Notes: generated by a model from the sequence alone, not told the origin. Shown: positions 16,601 through 24,614, counted from the stretch's first letter. The stretch: DNA of 30,944 bases from DASZZV01 sp035544835 (GCA_035544835.1 DASZZV010000325.1:1-30944); one strand, 5' to 3'. Numbers and translations: made by a program.

Positions 16601-17019
16601 ACGAACATTGACTGCATGGACAGATGATCCATCAATCCTGAGACCTGATTCAGGGTGAGGAATGCCGGTGCCTGCGCACTCCCCACGAGGTCTCGCAATC
16701 CATTCAAGATCTCGCCCATCCGGGCATCGAAGGCCACCCTGGCGCGGAGGGAGCGTCGCTGCTCTTGCTCGACGTCTTTCGAGGCGAAGACTTCATCCGG
16801 TGGTGCGGCCACGAGCTGGGCGAGCTTTATGAGGTTTGCTATGTACTCTTGCTCCCGGGACCATCGATCGCTCGATTGCACCGAGCTCCGGTATGAGCTC
16901 TCGATGCGGCTGCTGAAGAAAAGGCACAGAACGACCGCGCCCACATTGAAAATACTCAGCAGAACAAAGAAGAGGAGAAGCGTCGATCCTGCCGATCGCC
17001 CGGCGCTATGGGGTTCCAT
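13648..17019 (-). CDS. Membrane hybrid histidine kinase, three PAS and two receivers
   Basis: 1123 residues. Order: TM1 (about 13-35); periplasmic four-helix sensor region (36-195); TM2 (199-216); PAS-1 (about 240-360) and PAS-2 (365-490), both of the PAS_3 kind (VIWEWDL, VLWDWNL); PAS-3 (510-612, ADAIIGTDRDRRITFVNPAA); HisKA with H631 (VVSHELRTP); HATPase with N box (LLSNAIKFSP, about 745), G1 (DQGRGIP) and G2 (GGSGLGLAICR); receiver 1 with D918; receiver 2 with D1040. Both receivers have complete acidic pockets. With two receivers on the kinase and a coupled single receiver downstream, it can drive a branched relay. The signal is unknown. Confidence 0.93.
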   Translation of the reverse strand: MEPHSAGRSAGSTLLLFFVLLSIFNVGAVVLCLFFSSRIESSYRSSVQSSDRWSREQEYIANLIKLAQLVAAPPDEVFASKDVEQEQRRSLRARVAFDARMGEILNGLRDLVGSAQAPAFLTLNQVSGLMDHLSMQSMFVFRDFKGGDLAAAGRHMAAVNRTYAIVIAQLLECQKQIQQMAQRDRDHNLAMTREIRAQEKLLVLLVGFLILCSSLYARRLSKRVVGIEVLEQNLTALRESQERFDRAARATQDVIWEWDLANERIWFSEQARELYSVEMSSDGWIDIKEAIRWMHPDDHISTKSSAVKAIRSTADSWEGAFRIVRTDGTTSQAVNRAQLVRDAAGRVVKMYGAISDITARENAARALRESEERFQLVARATHDVLWDWNLATNKVWVNNTFVQEYDAEAPGNIMDISAWSTVLHPDEAERVMGGLQDFLANDDDIWIGEYRIRRRDGSWADTYDSAYKVRGSDGAPVRMVGAMVDITARKQSELALLHANRDLIQLSRRTQSILNGAADAIIGTDRDRRITFVNPAAAKILGIDAEEMRGHALTAIVNANPFAPKGSTRGAATLEMTFFRDGGVAFPAEYLLSQILDETEEVAGFVLTFRDVTERQAVEKLKSEFVSVVSHELRTPLTSIRGALGLLEGGMLGEIPDRGRRMLEIAVTNTDRLVRLINDILDIERMESGNVTLSARRCNPAELIAQAVDVMRPMAEKARVSIEVDRAAGSIWADADRILQTLTNLLSNAIKFSPPESAIVISAVESSRKKVVFQIRDQGRGIPVDKLDAVFDRFHQVDASDSREKGGSGLGLAICRSIVRQHGGEIWVTSMPGEGSEFSFSIPAVETSDPAAPISGSTRALKRMRARRRILVCDDDASVREVLQTMLESHGFEVLAVPSGIELLEKVENFQPHSILLDVLMPYMDGWQTMAALRANPATADIPIVFVTVTDRAKSAGRQTAPEAWVQKPLEEASLLEALQGVLGMAERRPRVVLVEDDLDLARVVIASFQNQGIETFHAPDGKKALEIFEEIVPDLVVLDVVLPELDGYAVMARLRDRKEFHHVPVVVYSAEELTAGDRGRLTLGPTEFLTKSRITPAEFERRVIGMLSKVTDQGAGKERHVA

Positions 17020-17131
17020 GGTTCGTTAGTCTCCGGGAGCTGAATATAAATACAGATGCGGGGATGTACATTGACCACCTCGCGCGTGTCATCAAAGATC
17101 CTTCGGTTGCACTCAGTCTTTTCCTGGTCCT

Positions 17132-17166
17132 TTGTTTTCGCGCGTGCTCCCTCAGGATGACAACGT
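17132..17166. repeat. Dispersed 35-base repeat, copy 1
   Basis: Identical over 35 bases to 23927-23961 in the same orientation (core 'cgcgcgtgctccctcagg'). It sits in the gap between the two kinase genes. Confidence 0.85.
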
Positions 17167-17194
17167 GCCCCCCCAAACCCGTCTCGCTGTGAAG

Positions 17195-19285
17195 TCAATT
17201 GGCACTCATATCGGTTCGCATTGCTGAAGTGCCGAACGCGGGAACATTCCGCGCCTCCCGACCGTGAACCGGAAAGAACAGATGAAACGACGTTCCCTGC
17301 CCCATCTCGCTCTCCGCGAAAATGTAACCGCGATGGGCGGTGATGATCTGATACGTCACGGCCAGCCCGAGCCCCGTGCCCGATTTCTTGGTCGTGAACA
17401 GCGGCTCGAAAATATGAGGCAGGATCTCGGCCGGAATTCCCCGGCCGTCATCGCTGACGGTCAACTGTACGAAGGAGCGCTCGTCCTCAGTATCGAACCC
17501 CACCGAGGCGTCGTGCCGAAGGGTGATGCGGATGCTGCCCCCCTCGGGCATGGCATCGCGGGCGTTCAGCACGAGATTGCTCAAAGCCTGGTGGAGGGGA
17601 GTCGGATCGGCGTCAATCATCACCGGCTCATCGGGCAGCTCGATCTGAAGATCAACCCTGTCGGTCATCAGCCCGGCGGTGTCTTTCACGAATGCGGCGA
17701 GCCACTTCTTCAGGTCGAGCTCGACCAGTGCGGCCTCGGCCGGTCGAGTGAAACGCAGAATCTCCCGTGTGATCCGCTCGCCTCGCAGCACCGACTTGGC
17801 GATCTGGTTCGAGACCTCGGCGATTCCCGGATCCTCGGGCCAGCGCTTCTCGAGCACGCGGGTGAAAGGCTTGATCCCCATGAGAACGTTGTTGAACTCG
17901 TGGGTGATGGTAGCGGCCAGGCGTCCCAGCCCATCGAGACGCGTTGTCTGCTCGAGCTGTGACTTGAAGCGGGCCCGCTCTTCCTCGATCCGGGAGCGCT
18001 CGGTGACATCGGTCCCCGTACCGACAACGAAGTGGTGGTCGCCGGCCCGGATGGGCGTGGCCTGCCAGACGATCTTCCGCTCATCGCCTTCCCGGGTCAG
18101 AAGTGAATCGTGATGCTCTTTGAGCGGTTCGCGCAGGGCTATGGAAAGAGCCTGGCGCGCCTTTTCCTCATTGGCGGGCAGACCAACGTCCCAGATGTGC
18201 CGGTTCTTCAGCTCGTCGAGCGTGTAACCGATCGTGTTTTCAAAGGCCGGATTCACGCGGACGAAACAGCCCGAAGCGTCGAGCACGACGATCAGACTCG
18301 CCGTGGTATCGACGATCCGTGAGACGAAGTCCTTCTCATGCTGCAGCGCTTCCTCACTTTTGCGTCGAGCGATGGCGCTCCCGAAAATCTCGCCGGCTAT
18401 CTGGAGCAGCGCGACACTATCGCTCTCTCCAGACATCTCCTCGCGGAGGGGGCTGAAGCCGGCGAAACCGATCAGCGCTCCGGCCACCATCATCGGTACC
18501 GACAGGAAAGAATTCACCTGCTCCGCCGTCAGGCTGTCCCGTTCGGCCTGGGCTTCCGGGGGAAGCTGATCGATGTCTTTGATTCGTACGAGCTCGCCGT
18601 TGCGCAAGCGGCTGAGGAGCCATGGCGACGCAGAACAGGGGAAGCCCGATCGATCCGATGGAAGAGAGTCCACTCCCGGAGCGCACCACTCGATGGAGTT
18701 TCCCGCGGCTTCGCCGTCGCCCGAGCAGAGGAAGAGGAAGGCGCGGTCGGCGTGGACGAACCGGCCGATTTTCTCCAGCGCATGTTGCAGCTCTTTGTCG
18801 AGCTCGGAGTCTGAGAGATTCACGAATCGCGTCGACAGGGAGGCGATCAGCTCCTGGAAAGAGGCTTGATGCTCGAGGGCCTTCTCGGCTCTGCGGCGCT
18901 CGCCACGTTCTTCGAACTCGAGAATGGCGCGCTCCAGAGCCGGGACGAGCCGCGTCAGTCGATTCTTCAGGACGTAGTCGGTCGCTCCCTCGAGGACCGC
19001 CTCGACGGCCCGCTCTTCGCCGAGGGTCCCTGAGACGAAAATGAACGGAGTCTCGCTTTTGATCTCGTTGCGTATGCGCAGGGCTGACAGACCATCGAAT
19101 CCCGGCAGATTGTAATCGGACAGGATGATATCGGGCTCGAAGCTCAGGAGTCTCTCGCGGTATGAGGAGGCATCGTCGACCCGCTCATGAAGGTACGAGA
19201 CGCCGGCGCGGCGGAGCTCCCGCTCCGTCAGCTCCGCATCGGCGGGCGAGTCCTCGAGCATCAGAATGCGGATCGGCTGTTTCAT
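17195..19285 (-). CDS. Cytoplasmic receiver-GAF-PAS histidine kinase
   Basis: 696 residues, no membrane segment. The N-terminal receiver (5-120) has phosphoacceptor D57 (IILSDYNLPGFDG) and K107 (YVLKNRL). A GAF domain (about 145-305) is followed by PAS (322-430, 'SLIVVLDASGCFVRVNPAF'). The dimerisation helix has H462 in 'ATITHEFNNVLMGI', the NtrB-like HEFNN type. HATPase has the N box (LVLNARDAMPEGG), G1 (DDGRGIP) and G2 (GTGLGLA). It is coupled by a four-base ATGA overlap to the response regulator upstream. Receiver-first kinases of this kind usually have their activity modulated by phosphorylation of that receiver. Confidence 0.93.
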   Translation of the reverse strand: MKQPIRILMLEDSPADAELTERELRRAGVSYLHERVDDASSYRERLLSFEPDIILSDYNLPGFDGLSALRIRNEIKSETPFIFVSGTLGEERAVEAVLEGATDYVLKNRLTRLVPALERAILEFEERGERRRAEKALEHQASFQELIASLSTRFVNLSDSELDKELQHALEKIGRFVHADRAFLFLCSGDGEAAGNSIEWCAPGVDSLPSDRSGFPCSASPWLLSRLRNGELVRIKDIDQLPPEAQAERDSLTAEQVNSFLSVPMMVAGALIGFAGFSPLREEMSGESDSVALLQIAGEIFGSAIARRKSEEALQHEKDFVSRIVDTTASLIVVLDASGCFVRVNPAFENTIGYTLDELKNRHIWDVGLPANEEKARQALSIALREPLKEHHDSLLTREGDERKIVWQATPIRAGDHHFVVGTGTDVTERSRIEEERARFKSQLEQTTRLDGLGRLAATITHEFNNVLMGIKPFTRVLEKRWPEDPGIAEVSNQIAKSVLRGERITREILRFTRPAEAALVELDLKKWLAAFVKDTAGLMTDRVDLQIELPDEPVMIDADPTPLHQALSNLVLNARDAMPEGGSIRITLRHDASVGFDTEDERSFVQLTVSDDGRGIPAEILPHIFEPLFTTKKSGTGLGLAVTYQIITAHRGYIFAESEMGQGTSFHLFFPVHGREARNVPAFGTSAMRTDMSAN

Positions 19286-19743
19286 CGCGCTACCCTGGCC
19301 TGCTGAGCCGGCGCCGGACGATTGACGGCCATCCAGTAGAAGCCGAGCTGCGAGATCGTGTTGACGAAGCTGTCGAACTCGATCGGCTTCACCACGTAGC
19401 TGTTGACCCCCAGCGCATAACTCTGCATCCGGTCCTTTTCCTCCTCCGAGGAGGTCACCATCACCACGGGAATCGCCCGCGTCCGGGGATCGGCCTTGAT
19501 CTCCCGCAGCACCTCGATCCCGTCGATCTTCGGAAGCTTCAGATCGAGAAAGATCACTCGCGGCACGTGATTGACGTCGCGGTCCCGATAGGCCCCGCGC
19601 GCGAAGAGGTAATCGAGCGCCTCCTCCCCGTCACGCACCGCGACGACATGGTTGGCGAGATTGTTTTTCTTCAAAACGCGGAGCGTGAGCTCCAGATCGT
19701 GGGGGTTGTCCTCGACGAGAAGAATCTCCAGTTCATCTGACAC
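19282..19743 (-). CDS. Rcp1-like single-domain response regulator
   Basis: 153 residues from GTG 19743, with AGGAGG eight bases upstream. It is a receiver of the Rcp1 type found with phytochrome and GAF kinases: 'LLVEDNPHDLELTLRVLKK', phosphoacceptor D67 (VIFLDLKLPKIDG), 'MVTSSEEEKD' and K in 'YVVKPIEFDSF'. A 20-residue tail follows the domain. It overlaps the GAF-PAS kinase start by four bases and probably works with it. Confidence 0.93.
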   Translation of the reverse strand: MSDELEILLVEDNPHDLELTLRVLKKNNLANHVVAVRDGEEALDYLFARGAYRDRDVNHVPRVIFLDLKLPKIDGIEVLREIKADPRTRAIPVVMVTSSEEEKDRMQSYALGVNSYVVKPIEFDSFVNTISQLGFYWMAVNRPAPAQQARVAR

Positions 19744-19878
19744 GCATGACCTCCTCTACGCTGGTAAGGTTAGTCCAGTTGAAGCCGCTAAAAAATACGG
19801 AACCCTACGCATTGGCGTGGGTGCGGTCTACGTAGTTTCCAGAGACACGCAGGCGCGCGCGTCAAAGGTGAGGCCCCT

Positions 19879-20706
19879 CTAACCGTGCATCGGCGAGCGG
19901 CCGAGACTCGCGGTCCTGGGAAGCGGCCTTCCCTGCTCAGCCGCAGCGACGGGACGCGTCGAGAGAGAACCGCGGGCTCGCTTTCGAGCGATCAGATAAA
20001 CGTCGGCTGCCGACAGCAACGAGTCCAATGAATAGCCTTCCGCTTCCGAGGAGGCATAACCGCAGGTGAGGTTCAGATTGTAGAGGGCGCCACTCAGGAC
20101 GTTTTCCGACTCGAGATTTCGATGAAGCCGGCCCAGAATCTTCTCGACCTCATCGGCGCTGGCGACCAGGAGCACGGTGAACTCATCGCCGCCGAACCGG
20201 GCCACGATGTCGGTCGGCCGGAGAGTAGCCTTCAGTACCGAGGCCACTCGCCTCAGGGCGCGATCGCCTTCGTCGTGGCCCCAGGCGTCGTTGATGTTCT
20301 TGAAACCATCCACGTCCATGTAGACGGCCGACACCGCCCATCGCTTGCGAACAGCGCGATTCATCTCCGCCTCGGAGAGTTGAAAAAAACCGCGGCGGTT
20401 ATAAAGACTGGTCAGCTCGTCAGTGACGGTAAGCTCTCGGAGCTTTTCTTCCGCGGAGCGACGAGCGGCATCGGCCTGGTCGAGTAGCCTGGCGGTAAGC
20501 CAAACAATGACGGCCAGAGAAGTGGTCACCGCCAGCACCATCAGCTCGATTGCGAAGGTGACATCGTAGAGGTGAGCGTGGAGCCCGGCCAGGGTGAGCC
20601 ACCCGACTAGACCCGGTACCAGAACCACCGCCGCGAGCTGTCGCCTGACGACGATGCCACCGAGACGATGGGAGAGCAGGAGTACCAAAGGGCTTTGGTC
20701 GATCAT
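19879..20706 (-). CDS. Membrane diguanylate cyclase, apparently 5'-truncated
   Basis: 275 residues from ATG 20706. Two hydrophobic helices (about 22-40 and 50-72) lead through a short coiled segment to a GGDEF domain: 'DELTSLYNRRGFF', 'VYMDVDGFKNINDAWGHDEGD', and catalytic GGDEF at 172-176. The inhibitory site RPTD (163-166) is at the standard five-residue distance, so product inhibition should work. The membrane part resembles only the last two helices of longer multi-helix sensor modules. The reading frame stays open upstream to 21228, but that DNA is octamer repeats. No Shine-Dalgarno is evident. It should make c-di-GMP if expressed. Confidence 0.8.
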   Translation of the reverse strand: MIDQSPLVLLLSHRLGGIVVRRQLAAVVLVPGLVGWLTLAGLHAHLYDVTFAIELMVLAVTTSLAVIVWLTARLLDQADAARRSAEEKLRELTVTDELTSLYNRRGFFQLSEAEMNRAVRKRWAVSAVYMDVDGFKNINDAWGHDEGDRALRRVASVLKATLRPTDIVARFGGDEFTVLLVASADEVEKILGRLHRNLESENVLSGALYNLNLTCGYASSEAEGYSLDSLLSAADVYLIARKRARGSLSTRPVAAAEQGRPLPRTASLGRSPMHG

Positions 20707-21124
20707 TAGCCATAGGTCATGGAGGCCGTTGGGAAAATACAGTCGCTGCGTCTCTGACTGGGGTTTCCGAGTTGCCCCGAAGCCGGCGCGGAGCTGCGGC
20801 ATTGCACGGTTGCGCGATTGCGGGATTGCGCGATTGCACGAACGAGATCGCGGGAAGATTATGCCTGACCCCGGCTCGAGATCGCGAAAGGGGGGCGCTC
20901 CCGTAGGGACGCGCAGCTGCGCGTCCGATACCTCAGTGTTCGTCCACAAACCCTCCCGCCCCGCCCGAGTTGCGGTCGCGCAGCTGCGCGACCCTACGAT
21001 TGCGCGACTGCACGATTGCACGACTGCCCGATTTGAAAGAGGTCCATTCCTCATCCAATCGATTGCGCCACTCCATATGGTTTTTTCAATCGTGCAATCG
21101 TGCAATCGTGCAATGTTGTACGTC
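20707..21124. repeat. Repeat-filled gap with 8-base tandem arrays
   Basis: No gene is supported. Array 1 (20801-20840) has five units of the 'attgcgcg/attgcacg' type. Array 2 (20999-21030) has four such units. Array 3 (21087-21118) has four units of 'caatcgtg', the same motif in inverted orientation. Between them lie a copy of the 41-base dispersed repeat (20905-20945) and a 'ggtcgcgcagctgcgcgacc' palindrome (20974-20993). The arrays could pair to form a large stem. Confidence 0.8.
20905..20945. repeat. Dispersed 41-base repeat, copy 2
   Basis: Matches 7521-7561 with a few substitutions and no indels; its first 15 bases also match 8271-8285. Confidence 0.8.
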
Positions 21125-21997
21125 TCAGTTAGACCGATCCAGCGCGTTTCGCAGCCTTGCCTTTGCCCGCATGTAGAGCGGCCCGACGGAGCCGATTGGG
21201 ATTCCGAGCTCCTCGCTGACTTCGTCATACGGCGCCCCCTCCAGCCCGATCATCGTGCAGAGGAGCCGGGAACGCTCATCGAGCGACGCCAGCGCCTGCT
21301 GCATCATCATGACGTCGATGTGGGAAGTGCCATTCACGCCAATCACGTTTTCGTCAGGCGAGGTCAGCTCGCGTCCCCGCTCCCTCGTGCGCGCGTTCCG
21401 GTAGATCTGCTGTTTGCAGAGGTTCACGATCGTTCCCGCCAACCATGGCTTTGGTCTGGTGACTGACCCCTGTTTCTCGAGAAAGAGAATCCAGGCCTCC
21501 TGCACCAGCTCCTCGGTTTCTTCTGCTGTGAAGCCGTAGCGGCGTTGGGGGATGGCATACAGGATCCGCCTCACCTCGTGATACAGCTGCTCGACATCGG
21601 CGTGGCCCTCGGCACCGTCCGATACCACCCGCTCGATTTCGGCGATCATCTCGGTGACCGCCGCTACGATGGCCTCGAACTCCATCGGCTTGCGAAGCAC
21701 CACCGAGGAGCCGCGTCGGAGAAGCTCCTGCTCGAGCTGCGGGGTCGCGTATCCGGTCAGACTGGCGATCCGCGAGTTAGGACTCTTCCTGCGGATCGAG
21801 TCGAGCAGGGTCAATCCCTCTTCCTCGGTCTGCAGACGCACGTCGGCGAGAATCACCCCATAGTCGTTTCCTTCCATCAACTCTTCGGCCGAGCGGCGGT
21901 CGTACGCTCCGTCGGCAGGCATATCCTCCAGCTCGAAAAGGGCTCGAAGACCATCAGTGATTGACTCCTCGTCATCAACGATCAATATTTTTGTCAT
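21125..21997 (-). CDS. Receiver domain fused to ECF-type sigma factor
   Basis: 290 residues from ATG 21997. Residues 1-120 are a complete receiver: D8-D9 pocket, phosphoacceptor D52 (VILADVRLQ), T81 and K103 (LRKPMEF). Residues 135-208 match sigma region 2 (ILYAIPQRRYGF, 'TEELVQEAWILFLEK', 'KPWLAGTIVNLCKQQIYR'). Residues 230-287 match sigma region 4 with its HTH ('YDEVSEELGIPIGSVGPLYMRAKARLR'). The order is opposite to PhyR, where a sigma-like domain precedes the receiver and acts as an anti-anti-sigma factor. With regions 2 and 4 complete, this should bind core polymerase and promoters, gated by phosphorylation. It is divergent from a hybrid kinase gene 261 bases away. Confidence 0.88.
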   Translation of the reverse strand: MTKILIVDDEESITDGLRALFELEDMPADGAYDRRSAEELMEGNDYGVILADVRLQTEEEGLTLLDSIRRKSPNSRIASLTGYATPQLEQELLRRGSSVVLRKPMEFEAIVAAVTEMIAEIERVVSDGAEGHADVEQLYHEVRRILYAIPQRRYGFTAEETEELVQEAWILFLEKQGSVTRPKPWLAGTIVNLCKQQIYRNARTRERGRELTSPDENVIGVNGTSHIDVMMMQQALASLDERSRLLCTMIGLEGAPYDEVSEELGIPIGSVGPLYMRAKARLRNALDRSN

Positions 21998-22258
21998 GGT
22001 CGAATCCTTGTTCCTTCTCGTCATTCGGATAGACCACGAACACTGCCAGCGTGCCTTCGCTGTTAAGTGCTGCACTGGCTATGGTTTGTCTTCAAACCAG
22101 CCTCGGCGGAAGTGTCCAGAGACCGGACATCTGTTCGAAACCTGCACGGATCGGCGGCTCTAGGTCGGCGGCGACCTGTATTTTGGACGCGCCTGCTGCG
22201 GACCCATCGGTCAGAACAAAGCGGCTTTTGGGATAGAGTCGCTGGGCGGAGACCAAAC

Positions 22259-23647
22259 ATGAATACGGGGCTCGATGAATCGAGCTATCGAAGCCTTTTT
22301 CTCTTGGACTCGTTTCCGAGCGCCGTGATCGACATGGCGACAGACGAGATCCGCGAAGTGAACCAGGCCTTCGAAGAGCTCATGTCGCTGACGTCAGCGG
22401 AGCTGCGCGGACGGCGCTTCGATGAAGTCATGGAACAGACCATGGAATGGACGCGGGCCCGCGGCAAAGACGGCCCCGAGCTGGAAGTGGAGTCGAGCGA
22501 AGCGGCTCCCTGGAAGCTCGTCCGGCTGCGTCGAGCAGCAACGCAGGAACACGAAAGGCGCGCCGACAAATTGAGCTCGATGGCCGTTATGGCGGCGGGA
22601 ATCAGTCATGACTTCAACAACGCGCTGATGGCCGCTTTGCCGTGGGCCGATCTGCTGCGACGGAAACACCAGGAGGACGCGAGCATTCAAACGGCCACCG
22701 AGCACATCCGAAACGCCATCTTCCGCGCCCGTGACATCACTAGTCTCCTTCTCGATTTCGCGCAGCCGGCGAAACCGAAACGAGCCCGGCAGGATCTGGT
22801 TTCCCTTGTTCGAGAGCAATCCATCAGGGCACCGGCCACAAGCCCCGGCATTGCGATTCACTTTCATTCGCCAACCGAGGCGATCCTCGTGGATGTCGAC
22901 AAGGGTCAGATCGGTAAGGTCGTCGAACATCTGCTGCGGAACGCCCTCGAAGCGATCGCCAGCACCGGCACGATTCACATTCGCGTCAGCCGGCTCGACC
23001 CAAAGAAACGAACGGAGAACGGTCTCCCCCAGGATCGAGAGTTCGGAGTGATCGAAGTGAGCGATGATGGAAAAGGGATGTCTCCGGAGATGCTCGAGCA
23101 TGCCTTCGATCCCTTTTTCACGACGAAAGACGTTCGGTCAGGGACTGGCCTCGGTCTCTCGATCGTCTTTCGGATCATCGAGGAGCATGGTGGAACGGTG
23201 CGAGCCGAATCGCAGGTCGGCAGTGGTACGACCATACGAGTCTTCCTCCCGACACTGAGGATCCCCGAAAGGCCGGTCGTCAGCGACCCCGGCGCTCTCC
23301 ATATTCTGCTCGTAGACGACGAAGTCCCAATCGTCGAGGGCATTCAGGCATCGCTGGAGTTGAACGGCGTGCATGTGACCGCAGCCGGCTCCGGCGAAGA
23401 GGCATTGGGCCTGCTTCGCAACGGGCTTCGTCCCGACGGAATCGTTCTCGATCTCGGGCTTCCCGGAATGCGCGGCAATGAGGTTCATGCACTCATTCGA
23501 GCAATCGACGCGACGGTACCGATCATCATCTCCTCCGGATGGACCTCGGGCGCGGAAGCGGTCGATCTGCTGACTGACGGACGGACCAGGCTCCTGCAGA
23601 AACCCTACGACCCTGAAGAGATCCTCGTCGAGCTGAAGAAGTTCTAG
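22259..23647 (+). CDS. Soluble PAS histidine kinase with C-terminal receiver
   Basis: 462 residues from ATG 22259, which has GGCGGAG upstream; the open frame runs back to 22067 but lacks domain character there. PAS-like sensor at about 8-95 ('SFPSAVIDMATDEIREVNQAF'); dimerisation helix with H117 (AAGISHDFNNALMA); HATPase with 'HLLRNALEAI', 'DDGKGMS' and 'GTGLGLSI'; then a receiver with D353-D354, phosphoacceptor D398 (IVLDLGLPGM) and K448 (QKPYD). No membrane segment. It faces the receiver-sigma gene across a shared upstream region and is the best candidate partner for it. Confidence 0.92.
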   Translation: MNTGLDESSYRSLFLLDSFPSAVIDMATDEIREVNQAFEELMSLTSAELRGRRFDEVMEQTMEWTRARGKDGPELEVESSEAAPWKLVRLRRAATQEHERRADKLSSMAVMAAGISHDFNNALMAALPWADLLRRKHQEDASIQTATEHIRNAIFRARDITSLLLDFAQPAKPKRARQDLVSLVREQSIRAPATSPGIAIHFHSPTEAILVDVDKGQIGKVVEHLLRNALEAIASTGTIHIRVSRLDPKKRTENGLPQDREFGVIEVSDDGKGMSPEMLEHAFDPFFTTKDVRSGTGLGLSIVFRIIEEHGGTVRAESQVGSGTTIRVFLPTLRIPERPVVSDPGALHILLVDDEVPIVEGIQASLELNGVHVTAAGSGEEALGLLRNGLRPDGIVLDLGLPGMRGNEVHALIRAIDATVPIIISSGWTSGAEAVDLLTDGRTRLLQKPYDPEEILVELKKF

Positions 23648-24119
23648 TCATCGTCCGGAGTTACTGAGTATCCGATGAACGCCGAAGGCGTTCGTTGAAC
23701 ATCTTCGGCGTCTAAGTCCTCAGCTAGAGATCCCTCGCTGCGGCTTCTAATGACACCGCCTCATACCGTGTGGCGCGGCCGTCCTCGGCCGCCTTCGCGA
23801 TGACGAATTCAGCAACACAACTCTCCAGCGACGCGACTCGTGTTCGAGAGAGAGGCGGCCGAGGGCGGCCGCGCCATACGGATGACACCGGCGCCCCGTG
23901 TCATCCTTCTCACCACCGTCGCGGCGTTGTTTTCGCGCGTGCTCCCTCAGGATGACAACGTTCCCAACCCCGTCGCAAATACTGGCGCACTACCGCCGGC
24001 TTCCAGCCGGCCGCGCGAACGTCCGCTACTTCTCCAAAACTTCCGCTTTCCCCATCTGAATCGAATCCTCGCTGTATTTCGGCGGTCCCGATTCGAGACT
24101 CACGCCTCGAAGGGAACCC
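23648..24119. repeat. Repeat-rich gap upstream of the chemosensory operon
   Basis: No gene is supported. A hairpin GAACGCC-GAA-GGCGTTC lies at 23677-23693, soon after the kinase stop; it could be a weak terminator but has no T-run. A 26-base imperfect inverted repeat (23768-23793 and 23854-23879, 24 of 26 matching) carries a GGCGCGGCCG core; its left arm with flank (23750-23793) recurs at 30895-30939. The 35-base repeat copy 2 is at 23927-23961. The operon promoter should lie in the last 150 bases, but I could not pick it out. Confidence 0.75.
23927..23961. repeat. Dispersed 35-base repeat, copy 2
   Basis: Identical over 35 bases to 17132-17166. Confidence 0.85.
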
Positions 24120-24614
24120 ATGCAATCTATGAAACCCGATTCCCGCCCTCTTTCACCATTCGTCCCGCTGGTCATTTTCCGGCTGGATGGGGAGCGCTAT
24201 GCGCTGCCGCTGGCCGGGGTCGAGCGCATCGTCCGCGCTGTAGAGGTGACCCCGCTGCCGAGTGCGCCGGCCATTGTGCTCGGCGCGATCAATGTGGGCG
24301 GCAGCGTCCTCCCCGTGCTCGACATCCGGCGGCGCTTTCTGCTGCCGGAGCGGGAGATCGGTCCCGACGACCAGTTTCTGATCGCCCGGACTTCCAGCCG
24401 TGTCGTCGTGCTGGTGATCGATGAGGCGCAGGAGATCATTGAACCACGGCAAGCAGACATCATCGCCTCGGAGCGGATCGTCCCCGGCATGGAGCAATTC
24501 CAGGGAGTAGTCAAGCTCGACGACGGCCTGGTGTTGATCCACGACCTCGAGACGTTTCTCTCCCTGGACGACGCGCGCGGTCTGGATGAAGCGATGGATC
24601 GGGCGGCATCATGA
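24120..24614 (+). CDS. cheW: CheW-like adaptor, first of two
   Basis: 164 residues; AAGGGA lies six bases before the ATG. A single CheW SH3-like domain: 'VIFRLDGERYALPLAGVERIV', 'VLGAINVGGSVLPVLDIRRRF', 'VVVLVIDEAQEII', and 'FQGVVKLDDGLVLIHDLETFL'. It couples the receptor to CheA at the membrane. By gene order it corresponds to WspB or its equivalent. It overlaps cheR by four bases (ATGA). Confidence 0.93.
   Translation: MQSMKPDSRPLSPFVPLVIFRLDGERYALPLAGVERIVRAVEVTPLPSAPAIVLGAINVGGSVLPVLDIRRRFLLPEREIGPDDQFLIARTSSRVVVLVIDEAQEIIEPRQADIIASERIVPGMEQFQGVVKLDDGLVLIHDLETFLSLDDARGLDEAMDRAAS

Noticed and set aside
20801..21118. CRISPR array
   Set aside because: Units are 8 bases with no spacers and no cas genes nearby.
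19879..21228. Full 449-residue frame as the true diguanylate cyclase
   Set aside because: The first 174 residues are translated octamer and dispersed repeats; the family resemblance begins near ATG 20706.
23677..23693. Rho-independent terminator after the kinase
   Set aside because: The stem is good but there is no T-run, so it is noted only as a hairpin within the repeat-rich gap.
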